DNA of 64,000 nucleotides from an uncultured Thalassotalea sp. (GTDB taxonomy: Bacteria; Pseudomonadota; Gammaproteobacteria; Enterobacterales; Alteromonadaceae): NCBI GenBank assembly GCA_947492575.1, contig CANLNK010000010.1, positions 95,314-159,313 of the forward strand, given 5' to 3'. The notes below the pieces were generated by a model that had not been told where the DNA came from, did not search any database, and saw nothing but the letters and a program-made list of their open reading frames with translations. The position numbers were made by a program, and so were the translations under genes. Position 1 is the first letter of the stretch. Each line of letters starts with the position of its first letter. Of this stretch, positions 45,254 to 55,457 are shown one piece after another.

Positions 45254-45863
45254 ACTTATGCCAGAGTCAGTACCGCAAAATATGCCAGAACAACAACAGC
45301 AACCATCGAAGGCGCAAGTTCGAAGTGGCAGGCGAAGTTTCATAATGGTGTGCGTTGTTTTCTTGCTACCTATTGTTATTGCTAAGTTAGCGTTGGAAAA
45401 GCAATGGTTAAATTATGGGGTTACCAACCAAGGACAATTGTTAGATACACCGGTTTCCTTAGCCGATCTTGGCCTTGCTGACATTCAAACGGACAAACAG
45501 TGGCTCATTGTTTACAGACAACCTAGCCAATGTGAGCAGTGGTGTATGCAATCAGTTAATGCGTTGAGTAATACCTATATAGCCCTAGGTAAAGATATGA
45601 CTCGTGTGACCCCTGTAATTTTGTCGTCCACAAATGCACCGCAAATCAATGTAAGTGAGCTGTCACTAACTAAATGGGTTTCTTTTTCAAAAACTTTAAT
45701 AAGTCACGAATTGCTTAATGAATCGAATATTTTCGTCGTTGATCCGCTAGGAAATGTGGTGCTTAGCCATCAACCGCCGACACAGGTGAGCCAACTCCCT
45801 AGTTTTGGTAAGGCGATCGTTGCAGATATGAAGAAGTTATTGAAGTACTCAAGAGTAGGCTAG
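45246..45863 (+). CDS. Sco-like membrane-anchored protein of the cox cluster
   Basis: This 205-residue protein has one membrane helix (about 30-52) and a periplasmic domain with QPSQCEQWCMQSVNAL near residues 96-111. The CX3C spacing is that of the copper-binding CPDVC motif of Sco proteins, and NIFVVDPLGNVVLSHQPP resembles the late strand of a thioredoxin fold. Overall similarity to Sco is low, and I know the group only as an uncharacterised cox-cluster protein. The start at 45246 overlaps the SURF1 stop; an open frame reaches 45207. Confidence 0.8.
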   Translation: MSELMPESVPQNMPEQQQQPSKAQVRSGRRSFIMVCVVFLLPIVIAKLALEKQWLNYGVTNQGQLLDTPVSLADLGLADIQTDKQWLIVYRQPSQCEQWCMQSVNALSNTYIALGKDMTRVTPVILSSTNAPQINVSELSLTKWVSFSKTLISHELLNESNIFVVDPLGNVVLSHQPPTQVSQLPSFGKAIVADMKKLLKYSRVG

Positions 45864-45876
45864 GAGTTGTTTGTTT

Positions 45877-46869
45877 ATGCGTAATCTTAGGTTGTTAGTA
45901 TTAGTGAGTATTGTGCTCGCTATTTTAGTCGTCACCCTTGGGGCATATACGAGATTGACACATGCTGGCTTAGGTTGTCCAGACTGGCCTGGTTGTTATG
46001 GATTAATCGATGTGCCACAAACGTCAGAACAAATTGCTAAAGCAGAGCAAGCCTTCCCTGAACGACCAGTTGAAGTGCAAAAAGCGTGGAATGAAATGAT
46101 TCATCGTTATTTCGCAGGTTCGCTCGGCCTCTTAATTCTAGCCATCGCCATTATTTCAGTGAAAAGCCGTCATTTGGGTCGGCCTATGTATTTGCCGTTA
46201 TTTTTGCTCGCTATCGTTACCTTCCAAGCCTTGTTAGGCATGTGGACAGTAACCATGAAATTGATGCCTGTGGTGGTAATGGCGCATTTGCTTGGCGGAT
46301 TTTTAACGCTTTCTTTACTCTTTTTGTTGTATCTGCGGCTTACGCCTTATCGAATTCCAGGCGGAGATTGGCAAGTTAAAAAGTACGCGAAATATGGGCT
46401 TTTCGGTGTTGTGTTGTTAACCGCGCAAATCGCCCTTGGCGGTTGGACATCTTCAAATTATGCAGCATTGCATTGTGTTGATTTGCCTATTTGCCAGTCG
46501 GGTTGGGTGGATCAACTTACCTTTGAAGACTCGTTCGACTTAATACCTCCAGAACGAGATACCTATGAATTTGGTCACCTAGAACATAATGAGCGGGTCA
46601 CTATACATGTGATGCATCGCATTGGTGCCATTGTTACTTTCTTATATTTAGCATGGTTGGCGGTCAGTGTCATACGCCAAGCACAATCGTCATTTTTCTA
46701 TAAAGTCCCAGCGTTGTTGCTCTTTGTACTTGTTATTCAAGTTGGGCTCGGGGTTTCAAATGTTGTCTTTTCATTACCACTTGCTATTGCAGTGAGTCAT
46801 AACGTGGTTGCCGCCTGTTTAATGCTGGTATTGATCACGCTCACGTATAGTCTCAAACGCAAGATATAG
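45877..46869 (+). CDS. ctaA: Haem A synthase (COX15/CtaA)
   Basis: This 330-residue enzyme has eight membrane segments and oxidises the C8 methyl of haem O to make haem [16 protein letters not shown] follows helix 1. Haem-ligand histidines are in [32 protein letters not shown] and [10 protein letters not shown] second Cys pair is in [13 protein letters not shown]. The start may be ATG 45877 or TTG 45871 two codons earlier; GGAG is at 45863-45866. Confidence 0.95.
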   Translation: MRNLRLLVLVSIVLAILVVTLGAYTRLTHAGLGCPDWPGCYGLIDVPQTSEQIAKAEQAFPERPVEVQKAWNEMIHRYFAGSLGLLILAIAIISVKSRHLGRPMYLPLFLLAIVTFQALLGMWTVTMKLMPVVVMAHLLGGFLTLSLLFLLYLRLTPYRIPGGDWQVKKYAKYGLFGVVLLTAQIALGGWTSSNYAALHCVDLPICQSGWVDQLTFEDSFDLIPPERDTYEFGHLEHNERVTIHVMHRIGAIVTFLYLAWLAVSVIRQAQSSFFYKVPALLLFVLVIQVGLGVSNVVFSLPLAIAVSHNVVAACLMLVLITLTYSLKRKI

Positions 46870-46877
46870 GAGTTCTC

Positions 46878-47792
46878 ATGCCTAAAGCTGCCATTTTATC
46901 TCATTCCATTCCTCGTGAAGCACAGGCCACTTGGCGTGATTATTATGAAATTACTAAGCCACGGGTTGTCGCTTTACTCGTCTTAACGGCATTAGTGGGG
47001 ATGTGCTTGTCAGTGCCAACGGCAGTGCCATGGCAAGTGCTTATTCCTGCTATGATTGGGATCGCTTTTCTTTCATCTGCAGCAGCGGCCATAAATCACA
47101 TTGTTGATAAGCGTATCGACAGTGAAATGGGGCGCACCTTTCATCGTCCGCTGGCGGAAGGGAGATTAAGCCAAACCAATGCCATTATCTTTGCGGCAAG
47201 CCTCGCTGTTATTGGTTTTATTATGCTTTACGCTTGGGTTAATCCACTTACTGCGTGGCTAACATTTGCAGGCTTGGTTGGTTATGGTTTCGTATACACC
47301 ATGTATCTCAAGCGAGCGACTCCGCAGAATATCACTATTGGTGGCCTAGCAGGCGCAATACCGCCTCTATTAGGTTGGACGGCAATGACGAACTCTATTG
47401 ATGGTCATGCGCTGCTATTGGTATTGATTATCTTTACTTGGACCCCTCCGCATTTTTGGGCATTGGCTATTCATCGTAAAGATGAATATGCGAAGGTAAA
47501 CATTCCTATGTTGCCCGTAACTCACGGTATTGAATTTACCAAGACACAGATTTTACTGTACACCGTACTGCTTTTCGTTGTTGGTTTGTTACCTTATCTG
47601 GTTGGTATGAGTAATTGGTTATATTTAGCTGGAGCCGTAGTGTTAAATTTAATATTCTTTGTTTACGCTTGGCAGTTAAAATTTAACCCTCGACCAGACA
47701 CAGCAATGGCAACCTTTAAATTTTCGATTATTCACCTGATGGTGTTGTTTATCGTGTTATTGCTTGATCATTATTTACTGCCGTTGAGTTAA
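46878..47792 (+). CDS. ctaB: Protohaem IX farnesyltransferase (haem O synthase)
   Basis: This 304-residue UbiA-family prenyltransferase has about nine helices. It has [20 protein letters not shown] at the start, the Asp-rich motif [20 protein letters not shown] (XDXXXD type) and [21 protein letters not shown] followed by [20 protein letters not shown]. It attaches a farnesyl group to haem B, giving haem O for CtaA. It lies 8 bases after ctaA. Confidence 0.96.
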   Translation: MPKAAILSHSIPREAQATWRDYYEITKPRVVALLVLTALVGMCLSVPTAVPWQVLIPAMIGIAFLSSAAAAINHIVDKRIDSEMGRTFHRPLAEGRLSQTNAIIFAASLAVIGFIMLYAWVNPLTAWLTFAGLVGYGFVYTMYLKRATPQNITIGGLAGAIPPLLGWTAMTNSIDGHALLLVLIIFTWTPPHFWALAIHRKDEYAKVNIPMLPVTHGIEFTKTQILLYTVLLFVVGLLPYLVGMSNWLYLAGAVVLNLIFFVYAWQLKFNPRPDTAMATFKFSIIHLMVLFIVLLLDHYLLPLS

Positions 47793-47816
47793 TCGTTTAC
47801 GGGATTTATCGTTTTT

Positions 47817-48446
47817 ATGAATAAGTTGCTTTATGTCATTGTCGCAGTTGTCGCCTTAGCTGCTGGTGCATTTATTTACCACGGAATAAATCAGAAAGAG
47901 TCGCCTAAGCATGCACTTTATTATGAAACGCCAAGAGCGATAAAACCGTTTACCTTAACAGATCACAATGGCAGTACATTTTCTAAAGAACAGTTAGAAG
48001 GGCAATGGTCTTGGGTGTTCTTTGGCTACACATCTTGTCCGGACGTATGTCCTATGACTCTACAAAAACTGAACTACGTTTATGACGAGTTAACGGCGAT
48101 TGCTGAAAACAATCAAGTGCTGTTGGTTTCGGTTGATCCAAATCGCGACCACGTTGAAAAGTTATCGCAGTACATTGGCTATTTTAACCCTGCTTTTAAA
48201 GCGTTGAGGGCAGAGCATGATGTACTTTACCCATTCGCACGTAATTTAGGATTAATGTACGCCATTGTCGACGACACGGAGCAAGAGGGTTATTTAGTTG
48301 ATCACAGTGCTTCGATTGTGTTGATTAATCCTCAAGGAGAGATAGCAGCTATCTTTAAGCCGAAGCAAGTGCTAGGTGAAGTCCCCACGATAAATGAGGA
48401 CGACTTAGTGGCAGATTTTGCTCGAGTAGTAGCTTTAGCTGGCTAA
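47817..48446 (+). CDS. SCO1/SenC family copper chaperone
   Basis: This 209-residue thioredoxin-fold protein has an N-terminal membrane anchor (about 4-23). The copper ligands are in FFGYTSCPDVCPMTL (CX3C near residues 75-79), with the distal histidine in YLVDHSASIVLIN. It is predicted to load or reduce the CuA site of CoxB. It is the last gene of the oxidase cluster. Confidence 0.95.
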   Translation: MNKLLYVIVAVVALAAGAFIYHGINQKESPKHALYYETPRAIKPFTLTDHNGSTFSKEQLEGQWSWVFFGYTSCPDVCPMTLQKLNYVYDELTAIAENNQVLLVSVDPNRDHVEKLSQYIGYFNPAFKALRAEHDVLYPFARNLGLMYAIVDDTEQEGYLVDHSASIVLINPQGEIAAIFKPKQVLGEVPTINEDDLVADFARVVALAG

Positions 48447-48496
48447 TAGCGCCTCAGATGGTCATTCGTCTTTTTAGCGAGCTTGTGTTGTGGGTT

Positions 48497-49567
48497 TTAA
48501 AGCGGATACCAAGAGCCATCCGCTTTGAGCACAAACCACGGTTTTGAGTACCAGTAGTATCGGCCCGGTTTACTGATACTCGGGGCTGTACAGTTACATC
48601 TAGCACGCCCTGCAGGCAAATCGCCGTCGAACTCAATGGTAAATTGCGTCTCACTTAACCATTCGACAGTCTGTTTCCCAAGCCCCGAAACATAGCAATT
48701 GAGCTGTGCTGGTTTAAAGTCATCTACGGTAACGTCAAATGTCACCGACTTAGTCGCTTTAAATGAGACGATGGTTTCTGCGTTTTCGTCAGTTGGCTTT
48801 ATTTCGAGCGGCAGAGAGTTCAGTTTATCGCGAAGGCTCGATATTTTGTCATACGGCTTTGACGCCGGAAATCTTGGCAATGAGGTCAGCGAGCTATGCA
48901 TGCCAACCGCGCCTGACTGTTGCGAGAAGCCAACAAATTTATTGCTTTGCAACCAAGCTTCAATTTCGGGCGTGTATTCGCCATATGGATAGGCAAAGTA
49001 ACGATAATTGTGACCCGTATGCTGTTTAATCAGGTTCTCTGAGCGCATTAAGTCGTGCTCATATTGTGCCAGCCAAACATCATTCGCCATGCCTGCTGGC
49101 GGACGCGTGAGTGAATCGTGGTGGTAACCGTGGTTGGCGATGATACCGCGCTGTTCAGCGATCTCTTTTAGGTGCGCCCAACTCATGTAGTGATTTGAGT
49201 TGTTAGCAACTAGCCCTGCATTAACGAAGATGGTGTAAGGAAAATTATAATTGTCGAGAATAGGCTTACCGTTTGTGTATATGTTTAGGTAAGCGTCATC
49301 GAACGTGATGGCAACCGTTTTATCAGGAAGCGTTTTACCCTCAGCTACTGCTGAAACGATATCCGATAGTGGTACCACGTTAAAGTCATTGGCGCTCAAA
49401 TACTCCATATGTACTTTAAACTGTGCTGGCGAGATACTTGTGCTGGCTGGCGTTGAATCACTGACGTGGTGATATTGCAGTATAACTGCAGCGGGTGTCG
49501 CGTTACTGTATGCAAGTATTAGGATTGAAAAGGCCGTGAGAAGATAACTATTTATTCGAGCGAGCAT
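48497..49567 (-). CDS. Secreted polysaccharide deacetylase family protein
   Basis: This 356-residue protein has a signal peptide ending near TPA-A (residue 27). A NodB domain follows: ILQYHHVSD (PgaB-like start), VAITFDDAYLNIY with the metal and catalytic Asp pair, ANHGYHHDSL with the His ligands and FAYPYGEY. The last 120 residues form a beta-rich accessory domain with a pair of Cys. It is predicted to deacetylate an envelope glycan in the periplasm. It is not part of the XrtA locus and is divergent from dinF. Confidence 0.9.
   Translation of the reverse strand: MLARINSYLLTAFSILILAYSNATPAAVILQYHHVSDSTPASTSISPAQFKVHMEYLSANDFNVVPLSDIVSAVAEGKTLPDKTVAITFDDAYLNIYTNGKPILDNYNFPYTIFVNAGLVANNSNHYMSWAHLKEIAEQRGIIANHGYHHDSLTRPPAGMANDVWLAQYEHDLMRSENLIKQHTGHNYRYFAYPYGEYTPEIEAWLQSNKFVGFSQQSGAVGMHSSLTSLPRFPASKPYDKISSLRDKLNSLPLEIKPTDENAETIVSFKATKSVTFDVTVDDFKPAQLNCYVSGLGKQTVEWLSETQFTIEFDGDLPAGRARCNCTAPSISKPGRYYWYSKPWFVLKADGSWYPL
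48499..48526. repeat. Inverted repeat at the 3' end of the deacetylase gene
   Basis: AAAGCGGAT (48499-48507) and ATCCGCTTT (48518-48526) form a perfect nine-pair stem with a ten-base loop, overlapping the last codons of the leftward gene. It has no good T-run on that strand. It lies between the convergent sco and deacetylase genes and may act as a bidirectional 3'-end structure. Confidence 0.4.
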
Positions 49568-49725
49568 AGCGAAGTCTATTCGGGAGTGATAATGCGGTAA
49601 AAGTATCGTGTTTTTTACTCAAACTGCAAGTAAACTCTGCGCTCTCTCTTGTTATATTAAACTTATCAACGCTTACAGTTTTTATCGCTTTATCGTTCCA
49701 TCGTTCTGGCAGAGGATGACAAATC

Positions 49726-51090
49726 TTGGTTAATACCCGTATCAATGCTGTGCTAAACCCCACCGACAAGCAAATTCTTGCGCTCGCAATTCCAATGATC
49801 TTGTCCAATATTACAGTGCCACTGCTGGGTCTCGTTGATACAGCTGTCATTGGACACCTGCCGGAAGCATACTATCTTGGTGGTAGCACAGTAGGTGCGA
49901 TGATCATTACTTTTGTTACTTGGTTATGTGGCTTTTTAAGAATGTCGACCACCGGTCTCTCGGCACAAGCGCTCGGCAAGGCTGATGCTCAAGAAAGCCT
50001 CGTCGTGCTATTTCGTGGTATCACAGTTGCCTTTGTTATTGGGCTTACGCTTGTTGTTCTGCAGTCTCCCTACATATCGTTTGCGTTATCACTGGCTGGT
50101 GGTAGTGAGGAAGTGCAGTTTTATGCTCAAGAGTATGCACAAATACGGGTGTGGGGCTTGCCTGCTGCGTTGGCGAACATTGTTATGCTGGGCTGGCTGC
50201 TTGGGCAGCATAAAGCGAAAGCTGTAATGTGGCTGCTAATTGCTACCAATCTTATTAATTTAGTATTAGACCTACTATTTGTCTTAGTTTTTGATTGGAA
50301 AGTAGCTGGTGTCGCAACTGCGACGGTGATAGCCGAGTATAGTGGTTTTATTATTGCTATAGCGATTGTGAAATACGGTAACGTACTAACAAAGTCTCAA
50401 GAAATTATTTTTAGTGCGATAAAAGCTAAAATTATTGATTTACAAGAGCTTGGCAAATATTTTCGATTAAATCGCGATATCTTAATTCGCACCTTATGCC
50501 TAGAGTTATGCTTTGTCTTTATGACATTTAAAGGGGCAAGGCTGGGCGATGACATTGTTGCTGCAAATGCCATCTTGATGAATTTCCTGTTACTTATATC
50601 TTTTGGTTTAGATGGTATTGCTAATGCCGCAGAGGCACTAATTGGCAAAGCACATGGAGAGCGCGCGAATGGTCAGATGGGAGTAGGTGATAAACATTCA
50701 TTCCGTTATATCATTAGTCGCTGTACTCTATGGACTCTGGGCTTTGCCTTTGTTTACACCTTACTTTTTTTGCTTGCAGGCGAAGTGCTAATTGGCTTGA
50801 TGACAGACATCAATGTCGTTAAAGAAACTGCCTTAACCTATCTTCCTTGGCTTATTTTGCTGCCGTTACTGGGTTGTTGGTGCTACCTGTACGATGGCAT
50901 TTACGTGGGAATGACAAGAGCAGATATTATGCGCAACAGCATGTTGATAGCGACATTCGCGCTGTTTTTTCCATTGTGGTTTGCCTTTAGCAGTTTTGAA
51001 AACCACGGGTTATGGCTGGCTTTTTCTGGCTTTATGATTGCTCGCGGCGCGACTTTAGGCTGGCATTTATATCGACGAGTGCTGGTTTAA
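49726..51090 (+). CDS. dinF: MATE family efflux transporter, DinF type
   Basis: This 454-residue protein has 12 membrane helices. TDKQILALAIPMILSNITVP, GLVDTAVIGHL and the FGLDGIANAAEALIGKAHG motif fit the DinF branch of MATE transporters. The start is TTG with AGAGGA upstream. In E. coli dinF follows lexA; here it is about 11 kb away and no SOS box was found in its upstream gap, so SOS control is not supported. Confidence 0.92.
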   Translation: MVNTRINAVLNPTDKQILALAIPMILSNITVPLLGLVDTAVIGHLPEAYYLGGSTVGAMIITFVTWLCGFLRMSTTGLSAQALGKADAQESLVVLFRGITVAFVIGLTLVVLQSPYISFALSLAGGSEEVQFYAQEYAQIRVWGLPAALANIVMLGWLLGQHKAKAVMWLLIATNLINLVLDLLFVLVFDWKVAGVATATVIAEYSGFIIAIAIVKYGNVLTKSQEIIFSAIKAKIIDLQELGKYFRLNRDILIRTLCLELCFVFMTFKGARLGDDIVAANAILMNFLLLISFGLDGIANAAEALIGKAHGERANGQMGVGDKHSFRYIISRCTLWTLGFAFVYTLLFLLAGEVLIGLMTDINVVKETALTYLPWLILLPLLGCWCYLYDGIYVGMTRADIMRNSMLIATFALFFPLWFAFSSFENHGLWLAFSGFMIARGATLGWHLYRRVLV

Positions 51091-51130
51091 CTTATCGTAC
51101 ATCTGTTTAACAGATGGTTTTATGCAAACA

Positions 51131-51156
51131 AAAAAGCCAGCTAGCGCTGGCTTTTT
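51131..51156. terminator. Bidirectional terminator between dinF and nfuA
   Basis: A stem AAGCCAGC-TAGC-GCTGGCTT is flanked by A-rich sequence on the left and TTTTT on the right, so it can terminate both the rightward dinF and leftward nfuA transcripts. Confidence 0.9.
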
Positions 51157-51189
51157 ATTGTGATTAGGGTTTTGTGATTTAATTGGCAC

Positions 51190-51768
51190 TTAGTAATAAG
51201 AGTGCTCACCACGCTCGTGTTCGGTCATATCGCGAACACCTTTAATTTCGTCACCCATGATTTCAAGTAATTGACGTTCAATGCCATCTTTCACTGTAAC
51301 GTCAATTTGGCTACAGCCGTTACAACCACCACCGAACTGCAATACAGCAATACCGTCGTCAGTGATTTCCATCAAGTTACATTCGCCGCCGTGACCTGCT
51401 AATTGAGGATTTACTTCGGCTTTGATGAAGTAGTCAACGCGGTCAAACAGTGGCGCGTCGTCAGCTACTTTTCTCAACTTAGCGTTAGGTGCTTTTAACG
51501 TTAATTGAGAACCCATCTGGTCAGTAACAAAGTCAATTTCTGCTTCTTCTAAGAAAGGCTTGCTTTCAGCGTCGATGTAAGCTGAAAATCCTTCGAAAGG
51601 TAAAACAATATCATCTTCTTCTACAGCATCTGCAGGGCAGTATGAAACGCCACACTCGGCTTTTGCTGTGCCAGGGTTAACCACAAACACACGAATGTTT
51701 GTGTCTTCCGCTTGCTGCGAAAGAAGTTTGGCGAAATGCGCTTGGGCTGATTCTGAAATGCTGATCAT
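51190..51768 (-). CDS. nfuA: Fe-S biogenesis protein NfuA
   Basis: This 192-residue Fe-S carrier protein has an N-terminal degenerate A-type domain (residues 1-95, with GVSYCPAD). A NifU-like C-terminal domain follows, with the cluster-binding Cys149 and Cys152 in GGGCNGCSQ. It delivers 4Fe-4S clusters, especially under oxidative or iron stress. The bioH and comF genes, its usual neighbours in E. coli, are nearby but separated by the M14 peptidase gene. Confidence 0.97.
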   Translation of the reverse strand: MISISESAQAHFAKLLSQQAEDTNIRVFVVNPGTAKAECGVSYCPADAVEEDDIVLPFEGFSAYIDAESKPFLEEAEIDFVTDQMGSQLTLKAPNAKLRKVADDAPLFDRVDYFIKAEVNPQLAGHGGECNLMEITDDGIAVLQFGGGCNGCSQIDVTVKDGIERQLLEIMGDEIKGVRDMTEHERGEHSYY

Positions 51769-51959
51769 AGCTAACTCACTTATACGGGTTAATACATACC
51801 TGAGTAATTTAGTCAGGTATATCTATTTTACTCTGGCTAATCTCATTAGGCTAGCTTTAGCTTAATTTATTGGCACTTCATCGTGGAATTGACAATATTA
51901 AGCTAGTGCCTTGTACTAGATTTTGGTAGTTTTACTAGGCACTAATTGGGGGCAGATAG

Positions 51960-54506
51960 ATGTTTTTTCAACGAATTATTTTAAGCTTATTGCTATTTAT
52001 TCCACTTGCAGTAAGCGCCGCAAAGTTATCTTATTATTTACCCGCGGAACATAACTACCATGCGGATATCACCAAACCAAAAGAGGTTCTAGGTTTTGGT
52101 ATTGGTGAACGTCATCTTCGACATGACCAGTTAATTGATTACCTTTCAACCGTGGCAGCAGAGTCAGAACGAGTACAATTGGATGAAATTGGTCGTACGT
52201 ACCAACAAAGAAAGCAGTTGTTATTGACGATTTCATCGCCAGATAACTTAGCAAATCTCGATCAAATTTTAGCGAAAAGACGCGACAATCCAAGCGCAAC
52301 AGATTTGCCCATTGTGGTTTGGCTAGGATATAGCGTACATGGCGACGAAATAAGTGGTAGCCATGCATCGCTTGCTATTGCTTACCATTTAGCAGCGAGC
52401 CAATCTGAAGAAGTTACGCAAATGTTGAACGACGTTATCGTTGTGATTGAGCCGAGTATTAACCCTGACGGTATGGATAGATTCACTAGTTGGGTGAACA
52501 CCTATCGCTCTGCTGTGGATAACAGCGACCCTTACCACATGGAGCATCACCAACATTGGCCAAGCGGTCGTACTAATCACTATTGGTTTGATTTAAACCG
52601 TGATTGGTTACTGTTAAGTCAGCAAGAGAGTGTTAATCGTTTAACTCATTACCATGCATATCAACCAAATGTTTTGGGAGATTTTCATGAAATGGGCGCC
52701 CATACTACCTACTTCTTCCAACCTGGTGTGCCGAGTCGTACGAATCCAATTACGCCGCTCAAGAATATTGAGCTGACGCAAAAAATTGCTGAATTTCACG
52801 CAAAGGCATTAGATGTTGAACAGCGCCTGTATTACAGCGAAGAAAACTTTGATGACTTTTACTATGGCAAAGGGAGTACTTACCCTGACGCGAATGGTGC
52901 CATTGGCATTCTGTTTGAGCAAGCAAGTAGCCGTGGTTATCAGCAAGAGACCATTAATGGTCTTCTAACGTTTGAGTTCGGTATTAAAAATCATGTTCTT
53001 ACGTCTTTATCGACGTTAGAAGGTTCATGGAAATTAAAGAACGAGCTTGCCGTTTACCGAGGCGAGTTTTTCAAGAATGCTGAGAAACTCGCTAAGAAAG
53101 AGAAGATTTCAGGTTATTTAGTTCATGAACCGAATGATAAAACTCGACTTAATTTGTTCCTATCAAAGCTAAAGCAGCATCAGATTGAAGTATTCCCACT
53201 AACTGACGATTTTCGTTTAAGCAACAATGTATATTCAGCTGCCGATAGCTATTATGTGCCGTTGGCACAAAAACAATATCGCGTGATTAAAGCATTGTTT
53301 AGCCAGCAAACAGAGTTTAAAGACAATACCTTCTACGATGTTTCAGGTTGGACATTACCGCTAGCAATGAATATCGAGTTTAAAGGTATTGAGCGTACAT
53401 GGGGATTAAAACTAGCATCACAAACTTGGCAACCAGAAGCGCAGCAAGCGAGTATTGTTGATAAATCAGCCTATGCGTTTGCTATCGAGTGGCATGATTA
53501 TTACGCGCCAAGGTTACTCAATCAGTTACTGGCTAATAATGTGCAAGTAAAAGTAGCCACTAAAGCGTTCTCGAGCGTTGTTAATGGCGAACTAAAAGAC
53601 TTTGCACCGGGATCACTTGTTGTTGCTTCTGGCTTCCAGCGCAATAGTGCTTGGTTTGATGTGGTGGAACAATTAAGCCGTGAACAATTGGTGACATTCC
53701 ATCCAATTGCTACGGGCTTGACGCCAACGGGAATTGATTTAGGTAGTAATTCTTTACGCCTGATTGAGCCACCTAAGTTGCTACTTGTTGGTGGCAAGGG
53801 TGTTTCCCAATACGAAGCAGGCGAAATGCGTTATTTCCTAGAGCAAGAAATGGCAATGCCAGTTTCAGTGATTGAGATGCCGCGATTATCTAAGGTCGAT
53901 CTTGCGAGCTACACACACATCATTATGGTGGATGGCAACTACGATGGGGTATCAAAGCCTTTGCTTACTAAAATCGAACGTTGGGTACGTGACGGTGGGG
54001 TGATTTATGGTCAAAAACGTGCAGCTCAGTGGTTGTCTACAAAAGAAGTCCTTAAAACAAGTTTTGCCAGTAAAAAACAGTTAAATCAATTGTTCGATAC
54101 ACAAGGTTTAACTTACGCAGATAAAGAGGCTTTAGCAGCGAGAAAGCGCATTGCAGGAACCATTTTTGAGGCCAATATTGATGTTAGTCATCCGCTAGCT
54201 TACGGCTTTAGATTACCAACGCTACCTGTGTTTAAGAATAGTGCGTTGATTATGGACAAGCCAAAGATCGATTTTGCAACAGTCGCTAGTTTTAGCGAAT
54301 CTCCATTACTTAGCGGCTATACAGATCAAACGCTAGTTAATCGTCTTGCTCACAATGCATCGATTGTGGCGCACAATGTCGGCCGCGGCCGCGTTATCGC
54401 AACGACAGAGAACCTAGTGTTCCGTGGTTACTGGCAAGGTACAGCTAAGGTAATGGCGAATGCTATATTTTTCGCTAAAGCATTCAGTACGCCAGTCAAG
54501 AACTGA
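51960..54506 (+). CDS. Secreted M14 family zinc carboxypeptidase
   Basis: This 848-residue exported peptidase has a signal peptide ending near VSA-A (residue 20). The M14 domain has VHGDEISGSH with zinc ligands His127 and Glu130, NPDGMDRF, LNRDW and the third ligand His243 in GDFHEMGAH. The C-terminal part contains a class I glutamine-amidotransferase-like region (PKLLLVGGKGVSQYEAGEMR; VRDGGVIYGQKRAAQWL). It is a large form typical of marine gammaproteobacteria and probably digests peptides outside the cytoplasm. It is a single gene inserted between nfuA and comF. Confidence 0.92.
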   Translation: MFFQRIILSLLLFIPLAVSAAKLSYYLPAEHNYHADITKPKEVLGFGIGERHLRHDQLIDYLSTVAAESERVQLDEIGRTYQQRKQLLLTISSPDNLANLDQILAKRRDNPSATDLPIVVWLGYSVHGDEISGSHASLAIAYHLAASQSEEVTQMLNDVIVVIEPSINPDGMDRFTSWVNTYRSAVDNSDPYHMEHHQHWPSGRTNHYWFDLNRDWLLLSQQESVNRLTHYHAYQPNVLGDFHEMGAHTTYFFQPGVPSRTNPITPLKNIELTQKIAEFHAKALDVEQRLYYSEENFDDFYYGKGSTYPDANGAIGILFEQASSRGYQQETINGLLTFEFGIKNHVLTSLSTLEGSWKLKNELAVYRGEFFKNAEKLAKKEKISGYLVHEPNDKTRLNLFLSKLKQHQIEVFPLTDDFRLSNNVYSAADSYYVPLAQKQYRVIKALFSQQTEFKDNTFYDVSGWTLPLAMNIEFKGIERTWGLKLASQTWQPEAQQASIVDKSAYAFAIEWHDYYAPRLLNQLLANNVQVKVATKAFSSVVNGELKDFAPGSLVVASGFQRNSAWFDVVEQLSREQLVTFHPIATGLTPTGIDLGSNSLRLIEPPKLLLVGGKGVSQYEAGEMRYFLEQEMAMPVSVIEMPRLSKVDLASYTHIIMVDGNYDGVSKPLLTKIERWVRDGGVIYGQKRAAQWLSTKEVLKTSFASKKQLNQLFDTQGLTYADKEALAARKRIAGTIFEANIDVSHPLAYGFRLPTLPVFKNSALIMDKPKIDFATVASFSESPLLSGYTDQTLVNRLAHNASIVAHNVGRGRVIATTENLVFRGYWQGTAKVMANAIFFAKAFSTPVKN

Positions 54507-54558
54507 TAAATTCAGATAGCACCTGCTAGCGTTCTTAGACTTCGCTCACAGACTGAGA

Positions 54559-55410
54559 TCAAAGGCTAATAGTCAGCGCGTAAGCAGTTATCGTTTTTAC
54601 TCCAGCCGCCTTCAGTAGGCGGCTGATTTCATTCAATGTACTTCCTGTCGTTATAACGTCATCAACTAACCAAATTGACTGTCCACGCAAATCTACGTCG
54701 CTATTTAATTCAAAGTTATCCCTCAAGTTTTTTCTTCGCTGCGCGCCAGATTGATTCACTTGAGCGACATTTTGTTTAACACGGAAGATCACATCATTGT
54801 CGACGGGCATGTCAAAATAGCGAGCTAATTGCTGCGCAATTAAATAACTTTGATTAAAGCCTCGCCGTTGCCACTTTTTGATAAAAATTGGTACAGGGAC
54901 TAAATAGTCTGGTGCAACTACTGATGAGCTAGAGACTTTTGCAAGTCGTTTTAAGTGCTCAGTGATGAGCGCATTTATGTGAGTAAGATAGGTAAGTGAG
55001 CCTGTATACTTAAGTTGTGTAAGCCAGAGATTTAGTGGATATTGATGAGGTGTTATCGCCAATAGTCTATCAAACTTCGCCCTAGGAAATAGTTTGAAAA
55101 TTTCCGGACGGTTAAGTAAGTCGCCCTCAACCTTATGATAATCAAATTGTGGAATGAGTGATAAGCAATGCTCACAAATTGCCGTATGACCGCTATGGCT
55201 TTGATGGCAGTAAACACAACGGCGAGTTACTTGAATATGTTGAAGTTTGTTGATGGCGCGCTCAAAGAACTGAGCTAATGTGCTATTTGAGCCGCCAGTG
55301 AATCTGCTTAGGCTATTCCCGCTCGATTCTCTTCTGCTAGGATTATTAATGGGCTTTTGAGCCACAATTGCAGGCTCACGATCGGGCAAATTTGATTTTG
55401 ATGTTTTCAT
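54559..55410 (-). CDS. comF: ComF family protein (GntX-like)
   Basis: This 283-residue protein has an N-terminal zinc-finger-like CVYCHQSHSGHTAICEHC (about 62-79) and a phosphoribosyltransferase domain with the PRPP loop VWLVDDVITTGSTLNE near 244-259. ComF proteins take part in DNA uptake or use of exogenous DNA. The first 60 residues are a polar extension rich in Ser, Arg, Asn and Pro that the family usually lacks. AAGGA lies 9 bases before the ATG and there is no later in-frame ATG before the zinc motif, so the extension seems genuine. Confidence 0.9.
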   Translation of the reverse strand: MKTSKSNLPDREPAIVAQKPINNPSRRESSGNSLSRFTGGSNSTLAQFFERAINKLQHIQVTRRCVYCHQSHSGHTAICEHCLSLIPQFDYHKVEGDLLNRPEIFKLFPRAKFDRLLAITPHQYPLNLWLTQLKYTGSLTYLTHINALITEHLKRLAKVSSSSVVAPDYLVPVPIFIKKWQRRGFNQSYLIAQQLARYFDMPVDNDVIFRVKQNVAQVNQSGAQRRKNLRDNFELNSDVDLRGQSIWLVDDVITTGSTLNEISRLLKAAGVKTITAYALTISL

Positions 55411-55457
55411 TCAGCAATTCCTTTCGCTAAAATAATTTCCTTTTTCGGTAAATAAGC

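Noticed and set aside
48499..48526. Strong terminator between sco and the deacetylase gene
   Set aside because: The nine-pair stem is real, but no T-run follows in the leftward direction and it overlaps coding sequence, so it is listed only as an inverted repeat.
49568..49725. Possible SOS box upstream of dinF
   Set aside because: No CTGT-N8-ACAG match with at most one mismatch was seen in the gap, so SOS control is not supported here.
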